From NCBI GenBank assembly GCA_938040325.1, contig CALHXW010000183.1, positions 1-44,764 of the forward strand: 44,764 nt of DNA. Reading direction: 5' to 3'. The stretch is from an uncultured bacterium (GTDB lineage Bacteria > Myxococcota_A > UBA9042 > PHBI01). Positions 9,361 through 18,760 of the stretch are shown here, piece by piece; position 1 is the first letter of the stretch, and every line of letters starts with the position of its first letter. The position numbers were made by a program, and so were the translations under genes. The notes under the pieces were generated by a model. It had not been told where the DNA came from and did no database searches. It saw nothing but the letters and a program-made list of their open reading frames with translations.

Positions 9361-10365
9361 ATGCTCATTGTGATGGAACCGAACGCGACGCAGGCCGATA
9401 TCGACACCGTCATGGAGCGTGTGGCGGCCCTTGGCTACACCGCGCGCGCTCTGCCAGGGGCGCAGCGCACGGCGGTTGCCGTCACTGGCAACGACGGCGC
9501 GGTGCAGGCCGATGCCTTCGTCTGCTTGAAGGGCGTCAAGAGCGCCGTCCGTGTGTCGGCCCCCTACAAGCTGGTCAGCCGCGAGGTACGCGCCGAGGAC
9601 ACGGTCATCGACTTCGGCAACGGCGTCACCGTCGGCGGCGGTAGCTTCAACGTGATGGCAGGGCCTTGCTCCGTGGAGTCGCGCGAGCAGATTATCGAGA
9701 CGGCCAAAGTCGTCGCTGACGCTGGGGCAACCTTCCTGCGGGGCGGCGCTTACAAGCCGCGGACGAGTCCCTACGCCTTCCAAGGACTCAAGAAGGAGGG
9801 GCTCGAGCTCCTCGCTGAGGCGCGCGAGGTCACGGGACTGAAGGTGATCACCGAGGTCAAAGACACCGAGAGCCTTCCGCTGGTTGCCGAGTATGCTGAC
9901 GTGCTTCAGATCGGTGCCCGCAACATGCAGAACTACTCGCTGCTTGAGGCGGTGGGCCGGCAGGACCGTCCAGTGATGCTCAAGCGCGGCATGAGCGCGA
10001 CCATCAAAGAGCTGCTGATGGCGGCTGAGTACATCGTCAATGCCGGCAACACACAGGTCATGCTCTGCGAGCGCGGCATTCGAACCTTCGAGACCATGAC
10101 GCGGAACACGTTCGATATTGGTGCGATTCACATGCTCAAGCAGCTGACGCACCTGCCGGTCGTCGCCGATCCTTCCCACGGCATCGGGATCTGGCACGGT
10201 GTGCCTGCCTTGGCCCGCGCGGCGACTGTTGTCGGCGTAGACGCGCTGATCATCGAGGTCCACCCGCGGCCCTCTGAGGCACTCAGTGACGGGCCGCAGT
10301 CGCTCACCCCGAAGAACTTCCGAGCCCTCATGGGGCAGCTGAACCAGCTGCGAACGCTGCAATAG
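9361..10365 (+). CDS. aroF: 3-deoxy-7-phosphoheptulonate (DAHP) synthase, type I-beta
   Basis: 334 residues. Condenses phosphoenolpyruvate with erythrose 4-phosphate, the first step of the shikimate pathway to aromatic amino acids; cytoplasmic, metal dependent. An N-terminal ferredoxin-like regulatory domain (about 1-70, [10 protein letters not shown] start) precedes the TIM-barrel, as in Thermotoga-type enzymes. Visible motifs: AGPCSVES (100-107, metal-binding Cys), [16 protein letters not shown] (127-142), the barrel KRG, DPSHG and EVHP near the end (metal and phosphate ligands). Length is normal for the family. Start ATG with AGGAG at 9351-9355. It stands alone, converging on rsuA with a 17-base gap. 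The N-terminal domain in this family mediates inhibition by Tyr or Phe. Confidence 0.97.
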   Translation: MLIVMEPNATQADIDTVMERVAALGYTARALPGAQRTAVAVTGNDGAVQADAFVCLKGVKSAVRVSAPYKLVSREVRAEDTVIDFGNGVTVGGGSFNVMAGPCSVESREQIIETAKVVADAGATFLRGGAYKPRTSPYAFQGLKKEGLELLAEAREVTGLKVITEVKDTESLPLVAEYADVLQIGARNMQNYSLLEAVGRQDRPVMLKRGMSATIKELLMAAEYIVNAGNTQVMLCERGIRTFETMTRNTFDIGAIHMLKQLTHLPVVADPSHGIGIWHGVPALARAATVVGVDALIIEVHPRPSEALSDGPQSLTPKNFRALMGQLNQLRTLQ

Positions 10366-10382
10366 GCAGGGCTCGCGCTCGC

Positions 10383-11090
10383 TTACGCCAGCGGCTTGAG
10401 CAGCGCGGACTCCTCGTCTGGCGTGAGCTCACGGCTCTGGCCTGGGAGCAGCTCAGGATCGAGGACCAGCTCGCCAATCTTGTTGCGATGCAGCGTCGTC
10501 ACGCGCGCACCGCAGGCGGCGACCATCCGCTTGACCTGGTGGTAGCGCCCCTCGTGAATCGTGATCTCCGCGCTGCCTTCCGTCGGTAGCTTCAGGACTG
10601 CCGGGCGGCACGTGGTGCCGTCCTTGAGCGTGATGCCGGCCTTGAACGCCGCCACCGCTTGGTCGTCAAGGGTGCCGCTGTAGGTCGCGTGATAGACCTT
10701 AGCGACATGTCGACGGGGATGGGTCAGTCGATGCAACAGCTCGCCATCGTCGGTCAACAAGAGCAGCCCGGTCGTGTCCACGTCGAGGCGACCGACAATC
10801 TTGAGGTCGCGGTGCCGGAAGGCGGCTGGCGCGAGGTCGAGCGCGGTCTCGTAAAGGCCATCGCTGGTGGCGCAGACGACGCCTTTGGGCTTGTGCATCA
10901 CAAGGATGACCCGCTCCCGGAAGACTAGCGGCTCGCGGTCGAGGGTGACTTGCGCTGTTTGCGGGTCGATGAGGGTCCCGGCCTTTCGGATAGGCTTGCC
11001 GTCAACCCAGACGCGTTGGGCCTTGAGCAGTCCTTTGACAGCTTTTCGGCTGTAGGGCGTCTGGGTCGCGATGAATCGATCGATTCGCAC
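10383..11090 (-). CDS. rsuA: Small-subunit rRNA pseudouridine synthase, RsuA family
   Basis: 235 residues. RsuA-family enzymes convert one uridine of 16S rRNA (U516 in E. coli) to pseudouridine. An S4 RNA-binding domain occupies about residues 1-48 (RIDRFIA start), followed by the catalytic domain with GRLDVDTTG (100-108), whose Asp103 is the expected nucleophile, and the RYHQVKRM motif near the C-terminus. I chose the GTG at 11090 because the S4 domain begins right there and GGAG lies nine bases upstream; a longer in-frame extension to 11267 has no similarity and would overlap the neighbouring gene's start. Divergent from the small lipoprotein at 11199 and convergent with aroF. A related family (RluB/E/F) is possible, but length and motif order suit RsuA best. 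Confidence 0.93.
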   Translation of the reverse strand: MRIDRFIATQTPYSRKAVKGLLKAQRVWVDGKPIRKAGTLIDPQTAQVTLDREPLVFRERVILVMHKPKGVVCATSDGLYETALDLAPAAFRHRDLKIVGRLDVDTTGLLLLTDDGELLHRLTHPRRHVAKVYHATYSGTLDDQAVAAFKAGITLKDGTTCRPAVLKLPTEGSAEITIHEGRYHQVKRMVAACGARVTTLHRNKIGELVLDPELLPGQSRELTPDEESALLKPLA

Positions 11091-11198
11091 AGTGGTTGTC
11101 TCCGGGGTCTGCCGGTTGCACGCGAGCGATTTTCTTCCTTCGGTCGGTGCACGTGGTAGCGATAGGAAGGCAGCCGGACAGTGAGGGAGGTCGACAGG

Positions 11199-11768
11199 AT
11201 GAGCAAGGCATGGACAATCGGGATCGCAAGTGCGCTGTTGCTCGCCACGGCTGGATGCCCACCGCAAGCCGTTGACACGACGGACAGCGCGCCGCCAACG
11301 GACGGCTCTGCATCCCGCCTCCTCACGCGCGTCGGCGCCGATCCCGACTTCGCTGCCGAGCTGGGCTTGGCCGCTGCGGACGTGCGCGGGTTCGAGCAGG
11401 CCTCAAGCGCTACGTTCTTTCGGTTGCACCCGGTTCCGGCCGGGGTTCTCGATGACACTGACCCGATGCGAGACCTCTCGGTCTTTCACGGGTTTCCAGT
11501 GCTCAAGCAGGTGCAGCTGAGCGGCGACGCCATGCGGACAACGCTGAGCACTCTCTTCGATCCCATGGCCGTCGGTTCGGCCGACGGTTTCGCAAAGTGC
11601 TTTCTGCCGCGACACGCGGTCTCTGCGATTGTGAGCGGCAAGCGCTATGACGCTGTGGTCTGCTTTGAGTGCACCCGCGCAAACATCTTCGTCGACGGCG
11701 TCCAAGTCGGTGCCACCACGGTCAATGAGCCGGGGAAAGTACGCGCAGACGCGGCCTTCTCGTTCTAG
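11199..11768 (+). CDS. Small lipoprotein with conserved CFLPRH...CFEC motif
   Basis: 189 residues from the ATG with GGGAGG at 11185-11190. Signal peptide with lipobox ATAGC (Cys20), then a short Asp/Pro/Thr linker. The folded part (about 65-189) carries K-C-F-L-P-R-H followed about 25 residues later by V-V-C-F-E-C. I have the impression of this PRH plus CFEC arrangement in uncharacterised proteins of Myxococcota and Planctomycetes; the three cysteines could bind a metal or form disulfides, but no activity can be named. It sits alone between rsuA (divergent) and the FG-GAP/TSP3 giant gene (convergent), with a strong GC hairpin between the last two. Confidence 0.8.
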   Translation: MSKAWTIGIASALLLATAGCPPQAVDTTDSAPPTDGSASRLLTRVGADPDFAAELGLAAADVRGFEQASSATFFRLHPVPAGVLDDTDPMRDLSVFHGFPVLKQVQLSGDAMRTTLSTLFDPMAVGSADGFAKCFLPRHAVSAIVSGKRYDAVVCFECTRANIFVDGVQVGATTVNEPGKVRADAAFSF

Positions 11769-11880
11769 CGAGCAGGCTGCTGAAATTCGGACCGAGTGGC
11801 GGTGACTCGTACGTCGCAGGAGAACGTGGGGCTTCGGATGAAGGGAAGTCCGACCTGCTCGTGCGGGCCTCAACGCAAGA

Positions 11881-11914
11881 GCGGCCGGCCGACGAGCTAT
11901 CGTCGACCGGCCGC
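11881..11914. terminator. GC-rich hairpin between convergent genes, possible terminator
   Basis: Fifteen-base stem (GCGGCCGGCCGACGA and its complement) with one mismatch and a GCTA loop, placed between the ends of the genes at 11768 (+) and 11947 (-). No T-run follows on either strand, so termination is inferred from position and stem strength. A second small hairpin (AGACC/GGTCT) lies at 11926-11939. Confidence 0.5.
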
Positions 11915-11946
11915 GCCGGGTGGTTAGACCTCTCGGTCTGGGTTGA

Positions 11947-14900
11947 TTAGCTCTGCACTTCGCGCCGTCGGCGCATGAGAGCCATCCCGCCGAGAGCGAG
12001 CATGACCACGAGCGCGCTGCTCGGTGCGCCGCCGCCAGAGCATGCGCCGCCTCGGACAAGCAGTCCGCTGGGAACGACTTGGATCTCCTCGTCGTCGCTC
12101 GGGTCAAGCGGGTCGCCCTCGCCGTCGTCAACGTTGCCGTTGCCGTTGCCGTCCTCAACACCGTCCATCACGCCGCCGTTGTCCGTGTCGGGGTTGAGCG
12201 GGTCGGTGGTCGTGTCGCTGTCGGCGTCGGGCACGAAGATGTCGAGGTCGGTGTCCGGCGTGTTGGGGCTCGTCAGTCCGAGCTCCGTGCCGTCCTGCAG
12301 ACCGTCGTTGTCGGTGTCGAGCAGGTTCGGATCGGTCTCGTCGTCGTCGCGCTCGCCGTCCTGGTCTGCATCCTCTTCGCCGTCGGTGAGTCCGTCGTCG
12401 TCGGTGTCGGCGTCGGTCGGATCCGTCGTCGTCGATGGATCAGCGTCCGGCACGAAGCTGTCGGGGTCCGTGCCGGCGAAGGGCAGGCCTTCACCGTCGG
12501 TGGTACCTGCGGGCAGCGGCTCCTCGACACCCAGCTCAACGCCGTCAGGGATGCCGTCTTGGTCGCTGTCAGGATCGAGCGGGCTGGTGCCTGCGTCGTC
12601 GACTTCGTCGCCGTCGCTGAGACCATCATCGTCGGTGTCAGCGTCGAGCGGGTCGGTGTCGGTTCCTGGATCGTACTGACCTGGGGTACCGCCGACGACC
12701 TCGTCGCCATCGTCGATGCCGTCGTTGTCGCTGTCGGGATCGTTCGGATCGGTTCCGAGCGCCTCTTCCACCGGGGTGCCGAGTCCGTCGCCGTCCGGGT
12801 CGTCGAGCATGTCGTCGTCGGGGTCGAGGAGGTCGAGCATGTTGGCGGCTTCGACGCCGTCTTCCAGTCCGCCGTCGTCGGTGTCGGTGTCGAGCGGGTC
12901 AGACGTGTAGTCATTGACCTCAACGCCGTCCAGCAGGCCGTCTTCGTCGCTGTCGGGGTTGGTCGGATCCGTCTCGCCTTCACCCGACGTGCCGGTGTCG
13001 CCGATGACCTGGTCGGTGACGGCGCCGTCCGCGTTCGCGTCCTCGTCACCATCGATGAGTCCATCGGCATCGGTGTCGGGGTCGGCCGGATCCGTCGTCG
13101 ACGTCGGGTCGGCGTCGGGCAGCCAGTCGGTGGTGTCGGTACCCGCCACGTCGACCGGATCGTCGCTGTCGCTCGTGCCAGGCTCGACCGGCTCAGTCAC
13201 GCCCGCCTCGATGCCGTCCGGAATGCCGTCGTCGTCCGAGTCGGTGTCGATCGGGGAGGTCGGCTCGCCACCGGTCAGCGGACCGGTCGCGTTTGCCTCG
13301 TCACCGTCACTGAGGCCGTCGTCGTCGGTGTCGCCGTCGAGTGGGTCGGAGTCCACGCCAGGCTCGTAGGCCGCGGGATCGTCTCCACCGGCCACTTCGT
13401 CGCCATCCTCGATGCCGTCGTTGTCGCTGTCGGGGTCGTTCGGGTCGGTTCCGAGGATCGCCTCCTCATCGTCGGTGAGGCCGTCGTTGTCGCTGTCGTC
13501 CTCGGTCGGGACGTCATCGCTGCCGACCGTTGGGTCCGTCTCGCCGTCGTCCACGGCGCCGTTGCCGTTCGCGTCCTCGGTCCCGTCAGGCACGGTGCCG
13601 CCATCGGTGTCGGGGTTGGCCGGATCCGTCGTCGTGCTCGGGTCTGCGTCGCCCACGAACCCTGCGGGATCGGTCCCGGAGAACGGAACCGCTTCGCTGC
13701 CATCGCTCGTGCCGCCATCAAGCGGCGTCGTGACGCCGGCCTCGATGCCGTCGTCGACACCGTCGTCGTCGCTGTCGGTGTCGAGCGGGTTGGTCGGGTC
13801 ACCACCGGCGACCGGGCCCGTCGCGTTGACCTCGTCGCCGTCGTTGATGCCGTCGTCGTCGCTGTCGTTGTCGAGGGGGTTGGTGTCGACGCCAGGATCG
13901 AACGTGTCCGGATCGCCACCGGCCAGCTCCTCGCCGTCGGTGAGTCCGTCGTTGTCGCTGTCGGGATCGTCGGGGTCGGTGCCAAGAGCCTCTTCCTCGA
14001 GGTCGGTGAGTCCGTCGCCGTCGCTGTCAGGCGTCGTGACCTCGATGACGAGCGTCGCGCTGTCGCTGCCGCCGAGCCCATCATCAAGGGTGTAGGGCAC
14101 GGTGACGGTGCCAATGAAGCCAGCCGCCGGCACGAACACGTAGGTGCCGTCGGGCTGGACAACCAGCGTTCCTTCAGTCGCAGGGTCCGGCAGGTCGCCA
14201 GCGGCGACCGACACGGTCGGCGTGGCACCCGGCGGAAGGACGTCGTTTCCGATGAGTCCCTCGGCGGGGTCGTTGACCACAAGCGCCGTGTCGACGGGCG
14301 TCTCAGCCATGTCGTCGACGGCATCGGTCTCTGGTGGCGCGTCGCTCACAACGACCTCCACCTCGGTCACGGCGCAGACGCCGGGGTCACCCGCGGGGAG
14401 CTCCTCACAGACCTGCACGTAGCAGATGTAGGTGCCGGTCGATGTCGGTGCGACCACCGTGATGTCACCAGCAGCGGTGACGGCGCAGACACCGTCCGTG
14501 CCGATAACCGACGTCAGGCCAAAGGGGCCAGCGGGGACGTTGCTCACGTTGATGGTACCGATGCCGTCGGTGTCGCCGTCAGTCGGATCGTCTCCTGCGA
14601 CGACGCCTGGGCCGTCGATGATGTCGCCGCCGTCAACGACCGCGCTTCCGCCCGGCGGGAGGTTCTCGGTGGTCGGCGTCACAGCTGGCGGGTCATTGAC
14701 AACGATCGTGATGACGCCGTCGTCGCTGCCGCCAAGGCCGTTGTTGAGCGTGTAAGGGATGGTGACGGTTCCCGCAAAGCCAGGCGCCGGCACGAAGACG
14801 AACGTACCGTCGTCGTTGATGGCAAAGGTGCCCTCGGTCGCGGGGTCCGGAAGGTCTGTCGTCGCGATGTCGATATCGGAGCTGCCACCGGGCGGGACCG

Positions 14901-17307
14901 TGTCATTGCCGGCAACGCCATCGGCGGGCGCGGTGATCACGAGAGGGGTACCCGAGGACGTGATGTAGTCGTCGTTGGCCGCGATGGTTGGACCGCTGAC
15001 GACGCAGGCCGTCGCGGTGCAGGTCTCGCCAGCGTCGCAGTCGCCGTCCACGGTGCACTCAACGCAGTTCGCGGTGGGGCCGGCACCGAGGCAAGCTGGG
15101 GTGGCTCCAGTGCAGCCGCTGTCGACGGCGCCAGGGCCCATGTCGTTGACGCACGCGATGCAGGTGTTGGAGCTCGCATCGCAGAGGTCGCCGGCGTCGC
15201 AGTCGCCGTCTGCGGCGCACTCCACGCAGGTGGCGTCGTCGCCGGTGCCGATGCACGCGGGCAGGGCGTTGCTGCAACCCGCGTCGGTGGCGCCGGCTGC
15301 TTGGGTGTCGAGGCACGGCACGCAGGCGCTGACGCTCGTATCGCACACGTCGCCAGCATCGCAGTCGGCGGTGGTGGTGCAGTTGGGCTCCAGCACATCC
15401 GGGATGCCGTCGTTGTCCGCATCGTCGGGCGTGGCGCAGGGCGAGCCGTCGTTGATCTCGTCGGCGTCGAGGATTCCGTCACCATCGCTGTCCGTGTCCA
15501 GCCAGTTGGCCTTGCCGTCGCCATCGACATCGTTGTTGTTGGGGTACGTGCCGGCCGGAATCGCCGCGGCGAGTGCGATCTCCACCGAGGTGGGGATGCC
15601 GTCGAAGTCTTGGTCTTCGAGGGCCGTCTGCAGCAGGTGCAGGTCGCCGAGCTGGCTCGGGACAATGCCCGAGAGGTTGTAGCTTGCGGCGGCAACGGTC
15701 TGGCCGTCGCGCAGCTGCGGGATGACCGTGACGGTGTAGGTGGCGTCCGGACCGCGGTTGGGTCCTGAGCCTAGGCCGATGTGCAGGCGGGGGTTGCCCT
15801 GGCCGCCGTGGCCCTTGCCGAGGTTGATCTGGCGGGTTCCGACAATGGCTCCGCTGGCGTCGCGGACGATAACCGTAGCGCCGTAGTCGGGGGACGAGAC
15901 GTCGCTGGCGCAGTTTGCGCCGTGAAGGCTCTGGACGTCGATCGTGAGGAAGGAGTCCGCGTTCGCGTCGGCGCTGCCGCTGTCGGCCACGCTGTTGCGC
16001 CACAAACGGTTCGCGCCGTCGTGATTGACGAAGAGATCCAGGTCGCCGTCGTCATCGTAGTCGATGAACGTGGCTTCCTCGCTGTCGCCACCGCCACTCA
16101 CGCCGAAGTTGCCGGCGGGCTGGACGAAGGTCAGGCTGCCTGTCTCCATCAGCTGGTTGATGAACACGAAGTTGGTGCCGCTGTTGGCGAGGAAGAGGTC
16201 GAGGTCGCCGTCGTTGTCCACGTCGCCGCAGTCGACGCCGTCGATATTGACGGAGCCGGTCAGCGGGGGTTGGGCGGTCACAGTGAAGTCGCTGCCGTCC
16301 CAGAGGTAGATGCGGTTCGGGCCGACTGTTGAAGGCGTCGTGTTTCCGTTGTCGGAGTAGAAGAGGTCGAGGTCGCCGTCGTTGTCGAAGTCGCACAGAG
16401 CGTTGCCGCCCTTGTTTCCGTTGGCGGCCACGAGATCGAGCGAAGCGACCTTGGTGAACGTCCCGTCGCCGTCAGCGAGGAACGCGTCGTGCAGCGCAGA
16501 CTTGCGCAGCACGAAGTCGCTGAAGCCATCGACGTTGTAGTCACCGACAACGACGTAGTCGCCGTCGCCAGACTCGCCCGTCTCGCTCAGGACGCCTGCC
16601 GCGGCCTGCGAGATGATCTTGCCAACGAACGACGTGTCGCCGCTGGGGTCGGCGGGGTTCTCGTAGATGTAGGTCCGGCCGTGCGAATCAGCGAGCAGGT
16701 CGAACCAGCCATCGTTGTTGTAGTCGATCCAGCCCATGCCCTCGAAGTTCGAGGTGTTGCCATCGGGCGCTACCTGACAGCGTGCCCCGCTCGGATCAAC
16801 GCCCGTCGCACCGCTGCATGTTGTCGTGCGGGCGACGACTGAGAGCGTTGGCTTGAGCGTGCCGTTCTCCATCACCCCGAAGGTAAAGCCGGCTGCGGGC
16901 CCGTTGTTTTTGTAGAACTCGATCCGCTCGGTCGTACTGCGCAGGAAGTCCACGTAGCCGTCGCGGTTGTAGTCGACAGCGACGGCTGAACGCTCCATCG
17001 CGATGGCCAGCAACCCAGGCGCGTTGGACGCGGTCACATCGGTGAACGTTGGGTCGGGGAGGTTGCCGTCGTTGAAGTAGAGACGGCTCTCACTGTCGGC
17101 GTTGACCATGACGTCGAGGTGACCGTCGTTGTTAAAGTCGGCCCACACGAAGCCACCGTCTTTGCCACCGCCGACGTCCAAGCCGGCACGCGCAGCATCA
17201 TCAACGGTGAACTGGGCTTGGGCCGCAGGTGTCGCTATCGCTAAGGCGGCGGCGCCGCCAACAAGGCGTCTCGCAAACCGCTTAAGAAAGTCGCTCTTCG
17301 ATTGCAT
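11947..17307 (-). CDS. Giant secreted FG-GAP/VCBS and TSP3 repeat protein with MYXO-CTERM tail
   Basis: 1786 residues. Start ATG 17307 ([11 protein letters not shown]) gives a proper signal peptide ending in AAQA; a longer in-frame start lacks one. Parts in order: FG-GAP/VCBS beta-propeller-like repeats with Asp-rich calcium loops ([10 protein letters not shown] type, about 35-440); an ASPIC/UnbV-like stretch (about 455-560); a few TSP3 repeats; three short Cys-rich units (C..D.DCDAG..C, about 640-780); two cadherin-like domains of the tandem-95 type (ending NDPPAV, and the later VFVPAAGF region) with an Ig-like piece between; a long TSP3 block (about 1090-1740) in which a unit of about 170 residues recurs; and a C-terminal GGACSGGG plus hydrophobic segment plus MRRRRE, a MYXO-CTERM tail. 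Very acidic and expected to need calcium. Probably a surface adhesin or matrix protein. Confidence 0.9.
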   Translation of the reverse strand: MQSKSDFLKRFARRLVGGAAALAIATPAAQAQFTVDDAARAGLDVGGGKDGGFVWADFNNDGHLDVMVNADSESRLYFNDGNLPDPTFTDVTASNAPGLLAIAMERSAVAVDYNRDGYVDFLRSTTERIEFYKNNGPAAGFTFGVMENGTLKPTLSVVARTTTCSGATGVDPSGARCQVAPDGNTSNFEGMGWIDYNNDGWFDLLADSHGRTYIYENPADPSGDTSFVGKIISQAAAGVLSETGESGDGDYVVVGDYNVDGFSDFVLRKSALHDAFLADGDGTFTKVASLDLVAANGNKGGNALCDFDNDGDLDLFYSDNGNTTPSTVGPNRIYLWDGSDFTVTAQPPLTGSVNIDGVDCGDVDNDGDLDLFLANSGTNFVFINQLMETGSLTFVQPAGNFGVSGGGDSEEATFIDYDDDGDLDLFVNHDGANRLWRNSVADSGSADANADSFLTIDVQSLHGANCASDVSSPDYGATVIVRDASGAIVGTRQINLGKGHGGQGNPRLHIGLGSGPNRGPDATYTVTVIPQLRDGQTVAAASYNLSGIVPSQLGDLHLLQTALEDQDFDGIPTSVEIALAAAIPAGTYPNNNDVDGDGKANWLDTDSDGDGILDADEINDGSPCATPDDADNDGIPDVLEPNCTTTADCDAGDVCDTSVSACVPCLDTQAAGATDAGCSNALPACIGTGDDATCVECAADGDCDAGDLCDASSNTCIACVNDMGPGAVDSGCTGATPACLGAGPTANCVECTVDGDCDAGETCTATACVVSGPTIAANDDYITSSGTPLVITAPADGVAGNDTVPPGGSSDIDIATTDLPDPATEGTFAINDDGTFVFVPAPGFAGTVTIPYTLNNGLGGSDDGVITIVVNDPPAVTPTTENLPPGGSAVVDGGDIIDGPGVVAGDDPTDGDTDGIGTINVSNVPAGPFGLTSVIGTDGVCAVTAAGDITVVAPTSTGTYICYVQVCEELPAGDPGVCAVTEVEVVVSDAPPETDAVDDMAETPVDTALVVNDPAEGLIGNDVLPPGATPTVSVAAGDLPDPATEGTLVVQPDGTYVFVPAAGFIGTVTVPYTLDDGLGGSDSATLVIEVTTPDSDGDGLTDLEEEALGTDPDDPDSDNDGLTDGEELAGGDPDTFDPGVDTNPLDNDSDDDGINDGDEVNATGPVAGGDPTNPLDTDSDDDGVDDGIEAGVTTPLDGGTSDGSEAVPFSGTDPAGFVGDADPSTTTDPANPDTDGGTVPDGTEDANGNGAVDDGETDPTVGSDDVPTEDDSDNDGLTDDEEAILGTDPNDPDSDNDGIEDGDEVAGGDDPAAYEPGVDSDPLDGDTDDDGLSDGDEANATGPLTGGEPTSPIDTDSDDDGIPDGIEAGVTEPVEPGTSDSDDPVDVAGTDTTDWLPDADPTSTTDPADPDTDADGLIDGDEDANADGAVTDQVIGDTGTSGEGETDPTNPDSDEDGLLDGVEVNDYTSDPLDTDTDDGGLEDGVEAANMLDLLDPDDDMLDDPDGDGLGTPVEEALGTDPNDPDSDNDGIDDGDEVVGGTPGQYDPGTDTDPLDADTDDDGLSDGDEVDDAGTSPLDPDSDQDGIPDGVELGVEEPLPAGTTDGEGLPFAGTDPDSFVPDADPSTTTDPTDADTDDDGLTDGEEDADQDGERDDDETDPNLLDTDNDGLQDGTELGLTSPNTPDTDLDIFVPDADSDTTTDPLNPDTDNGGVMDGVEDGNGNGNVDDGEGDPLDPSDDEEIQVVPSGLLVRGGACSGGGAPSSALVVMLALGGMALMRRRREVQS
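12085..14040 (-). repeat. TSP3-type calcium-binding repeat array with long-period repeat
   Basis: Encodes dozens of DxDxDGxxDGxE units. A higher-order unit of roughly 170 residues recurs about three times: [15 protein letters not shown], then a PG.D.DPLD segment, [14 protein letters not shown], a GTD segment, [10 protein letters not shown], and finally ED.N.NG..DDGE.DP. The array causes very long open frames on the opposite strand that are not genes. Confidence 0.8.
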
Positions 17308-17674
17308 CAGATCTCGCTGTCGCAGGATTGAGGGTGCGCCGCACGAGGCGCAGACCAAGATCTAGGAACCTGTCGCCCTAAAAGCGAACGCTAGTGTTGA
17401 ATCCTTCTGCATTCAGGTTGCTAAGTCCTGAAAACAAAGGGTTTGAGCTGTAACCGCTTTATGAGTCGAACGCGATCCGGAGCGTCGGTCACTGGATCGC
17501 TGTCGGCAGCGACAAGGCCTAAACGGTTGACTCCTAACCGTGATCCGGCGCGGGAGGAGCGCGAGCGCGAATGCTCAAGCTGTTCCTCATGCGTGCGCCT
17601 TGCGCCTCGCGCCCGCGCTGTTCAAGGGGTAGCCGCATAGCTGCTTGGCGACTCGGGTGGACTCGGACCCAACG
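17308..17674. other. Non-coding stretch upstream of the FG-GAP/TSP3 gene
   Basis: No open frame here has family resemblance, a signal or a convincing ribosome site. The part at 17390-17470 is noticeably less GC-rich than the surroundings and probably holds the minus-strand promoter of the gene at 17307, but I see no clear -35/-10 pair. Confidence 0.5.
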
Positions 17675-17702
17675 AAAAAGGGACGCGGCAAGCCGCGTCC
17701 CT
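17672..17702 (-). terminator. Intrinsic terminator of the coiled-coil membrane protein gene
   Basis: Perfect 11-base stem (AGGGACGCGGC with a two-base loop) at 17679-17702, followed on the minus strand by a run of five T (17675-17679). It begins about 24 bases after the stop codon at 17726. Confidence 0.9.
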
Positions 17703-17725
17703 CTTCGGTGTTCACCAGCGGGTGG

Positions 17726-18553
17726 CTAGAAGACGCCCTTGCCGATCTTGCTGAGGCTGCTGCTCTTGCTCCTGCGTCGCCGCCTCTTCTTCTTCTTCGG
17801 CGCTTCATAGACCGTCGTTGCCGGCGCGTATACCGGAGCCGCGGCTGCTGCGGCTGCTGCGGCTGCTGCGGCTGCTTGCGCGGCCCGATCAGCTGCTAGG
17901 GCCGAGTTGGCGTTCGCCAGATTTTTCTCAAGCTTCTGCTGACCGGTCTGGAGGGACGCGAGCTCCGTCTTGACCGTGTCGAGTTGCTTTTGGGCGTCGC
18001 TGAGTTGCTCGTTGAGCCGCACCTCAGCGCTGACGCTCCGCGCGGCCTGCGCCACGGTCGTCTTCGCCGCAACCGCCACATTGGGGAGCGTCATCGGAGC
18101 AGGTGAGTTCAGCAGTGAGAATCCGCCGGCGCCGATGCCGATTGCGGCTAGCGCGAGCGCTGCGACCGCGAGCCAGGACGGCCCCTTCTTGACCACGATC
18201 TCTTCGACGACCGGTGCCGGGGCCGCCTTGACGACCGGCTTAACCTCTTCCTCGACAGGGACGATCATCGTCCCGGCCGTGGCGGCCTTGAGCGCGGCTT
18301 CGTTGTTGTTGATCGCCATGTTGCGCAGACGCGTCTCTTCGACGAGCTTTCGCTGCATCTCTTCACGTCGACGCGCTTCCTCGCGGAGGATCTCCTCACG
18401 CTTGGCGGCCTCTCGGCTCTGCACCGACGCGTCGAGCTTCTGACGCTCGCTCGCAAGATCGCGCTTCGCCTCGCTCAACAGGTCTGTCAGGAGGTTACCT
18501 ACAGAGGCAGCCGGGGCTGACGTCACTACGCCGTCGTCTTTCTTGTCGCTCAT
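17726..18553 (-). CDS. Single-pass membrane protein with coiled coils, poly-Ala tract and basic tail
   Basis: 275 residues, no family recognised. Residues about 25-85 are a charged, heptad-like coiled coil (RREEMQRKLVEETRL); 97-123 is a Pro/Val/Glu linker; 127-148 is one membrane segment (WLAVAALALAAIGIGAGGFSLL minus the ends). A second coiled coil spans about 172-225, a run of Ala 225-239, and the C-terminus is strongly basic (KKKKRRRRR, 253-261). There is no signal peptide, so the N-terminal half is probably cytoplasmic and the second coiled coil plus basic tail periplasmic, where the tail could touch peptidoglycan, LPS or DNA; this is inference. The poly-Ala tract is encoded by a perfect 9-bp tandem repeat. 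It has its own candidate promoter and a strong terminator, so it is probably monocistronic. Confidence 0.8.
   Translation of the reverse strand: MSDKKDDGVVTSAPAASVGNLLTDLLSEAKRDLASERQKLDASVQSREAAKREEILREEARRREEMQRKLVEETRLRNMAINNNEAALKAATAGTMIVPVEEEVKPVVKAAPAPVVEEIVVKKGPSWLAVAALALAAIGIGAGGFSLLNSPAPMTLPNVAVAAKTTVAQAARSVSAEVRLNEQLSDAQKQLDTVKTELASLQTGQQKLEKNLANANSALAADRAAQAAAAAAAAAAAAAPVYAPATTVYEAPKKKKRRRRRSKSSSLSKIGKGVF
17841..17876. repeat. Four perfect copies of a 9-bp tandem repeat (GCGGCTGCT)
   Basis: Thirty-six bases of exact 9-bp repeats inside the minus-strand membrane-protein gene. The unit encodes three alanines, so copy-number change alters the poly-Ala length without a frameshift. 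Confidence 0.95.
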
Positions 18554-18628
18554 CGGTCCTCGTCTCTCCGGCGGTTGCTGCGCGTTTCAGAAATGAACAC
18601 AGCGCCACGGTCCCGCGTCCTACCCAAT

Positions 18629-18657
18629 AAGATTGGCCGAATCGGCCTACGAGTCAA
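18629..18657 (-). promoter_or_regulatory. Candidate sigma-70-type promoter with palindrome in the spacer
   Basis: On the minus strand TTGACT (18657-18652), a 17-base spacer, then AATCTT (18634-18629, a poor -10 match). Predicted transcription starts about 70 bases before the ATG at 18553. The spacer contains the exact 13-base palindrome GGCCGAATCGGCC (18635-18647), which could be an operator. Confidence 0.4.
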
Positions 18658-18703
18658 TGCCTGGTCCCACATCTGGAAACCGTTTACTCACATTTTACAA
18701 ATA

Positions 18704-18738
18704 GCGACGCCCGCGCCGGAGTTCTCCGGGCGGGCGCC
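18704..18738 (-). terminator. Hairpin after the 833-residue Cys-rich gene, probable terminator
   Basis: Arms 18708-18721 and 18724-18736 pair with one bulge and a two-base loop, 23 bases after the stop codon at 18761. On the minus strand it is followed by A/T-rich sequence without a long T-run. Confidence 0.55.
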
Positions 18739-18760
18739 ACATCTAGACTAGTCGGAATCG

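Noticed and set aside
12079..15768. Open frame of more than 1200 codons on the plus strand
   Set aside because: It is antisense to the TSP3/cadherin-like gene, is made of Val/Arg/Gly-rich low-complexity sequence caused by the GAC/GTC codon pattern, and lacks a signal or domain.
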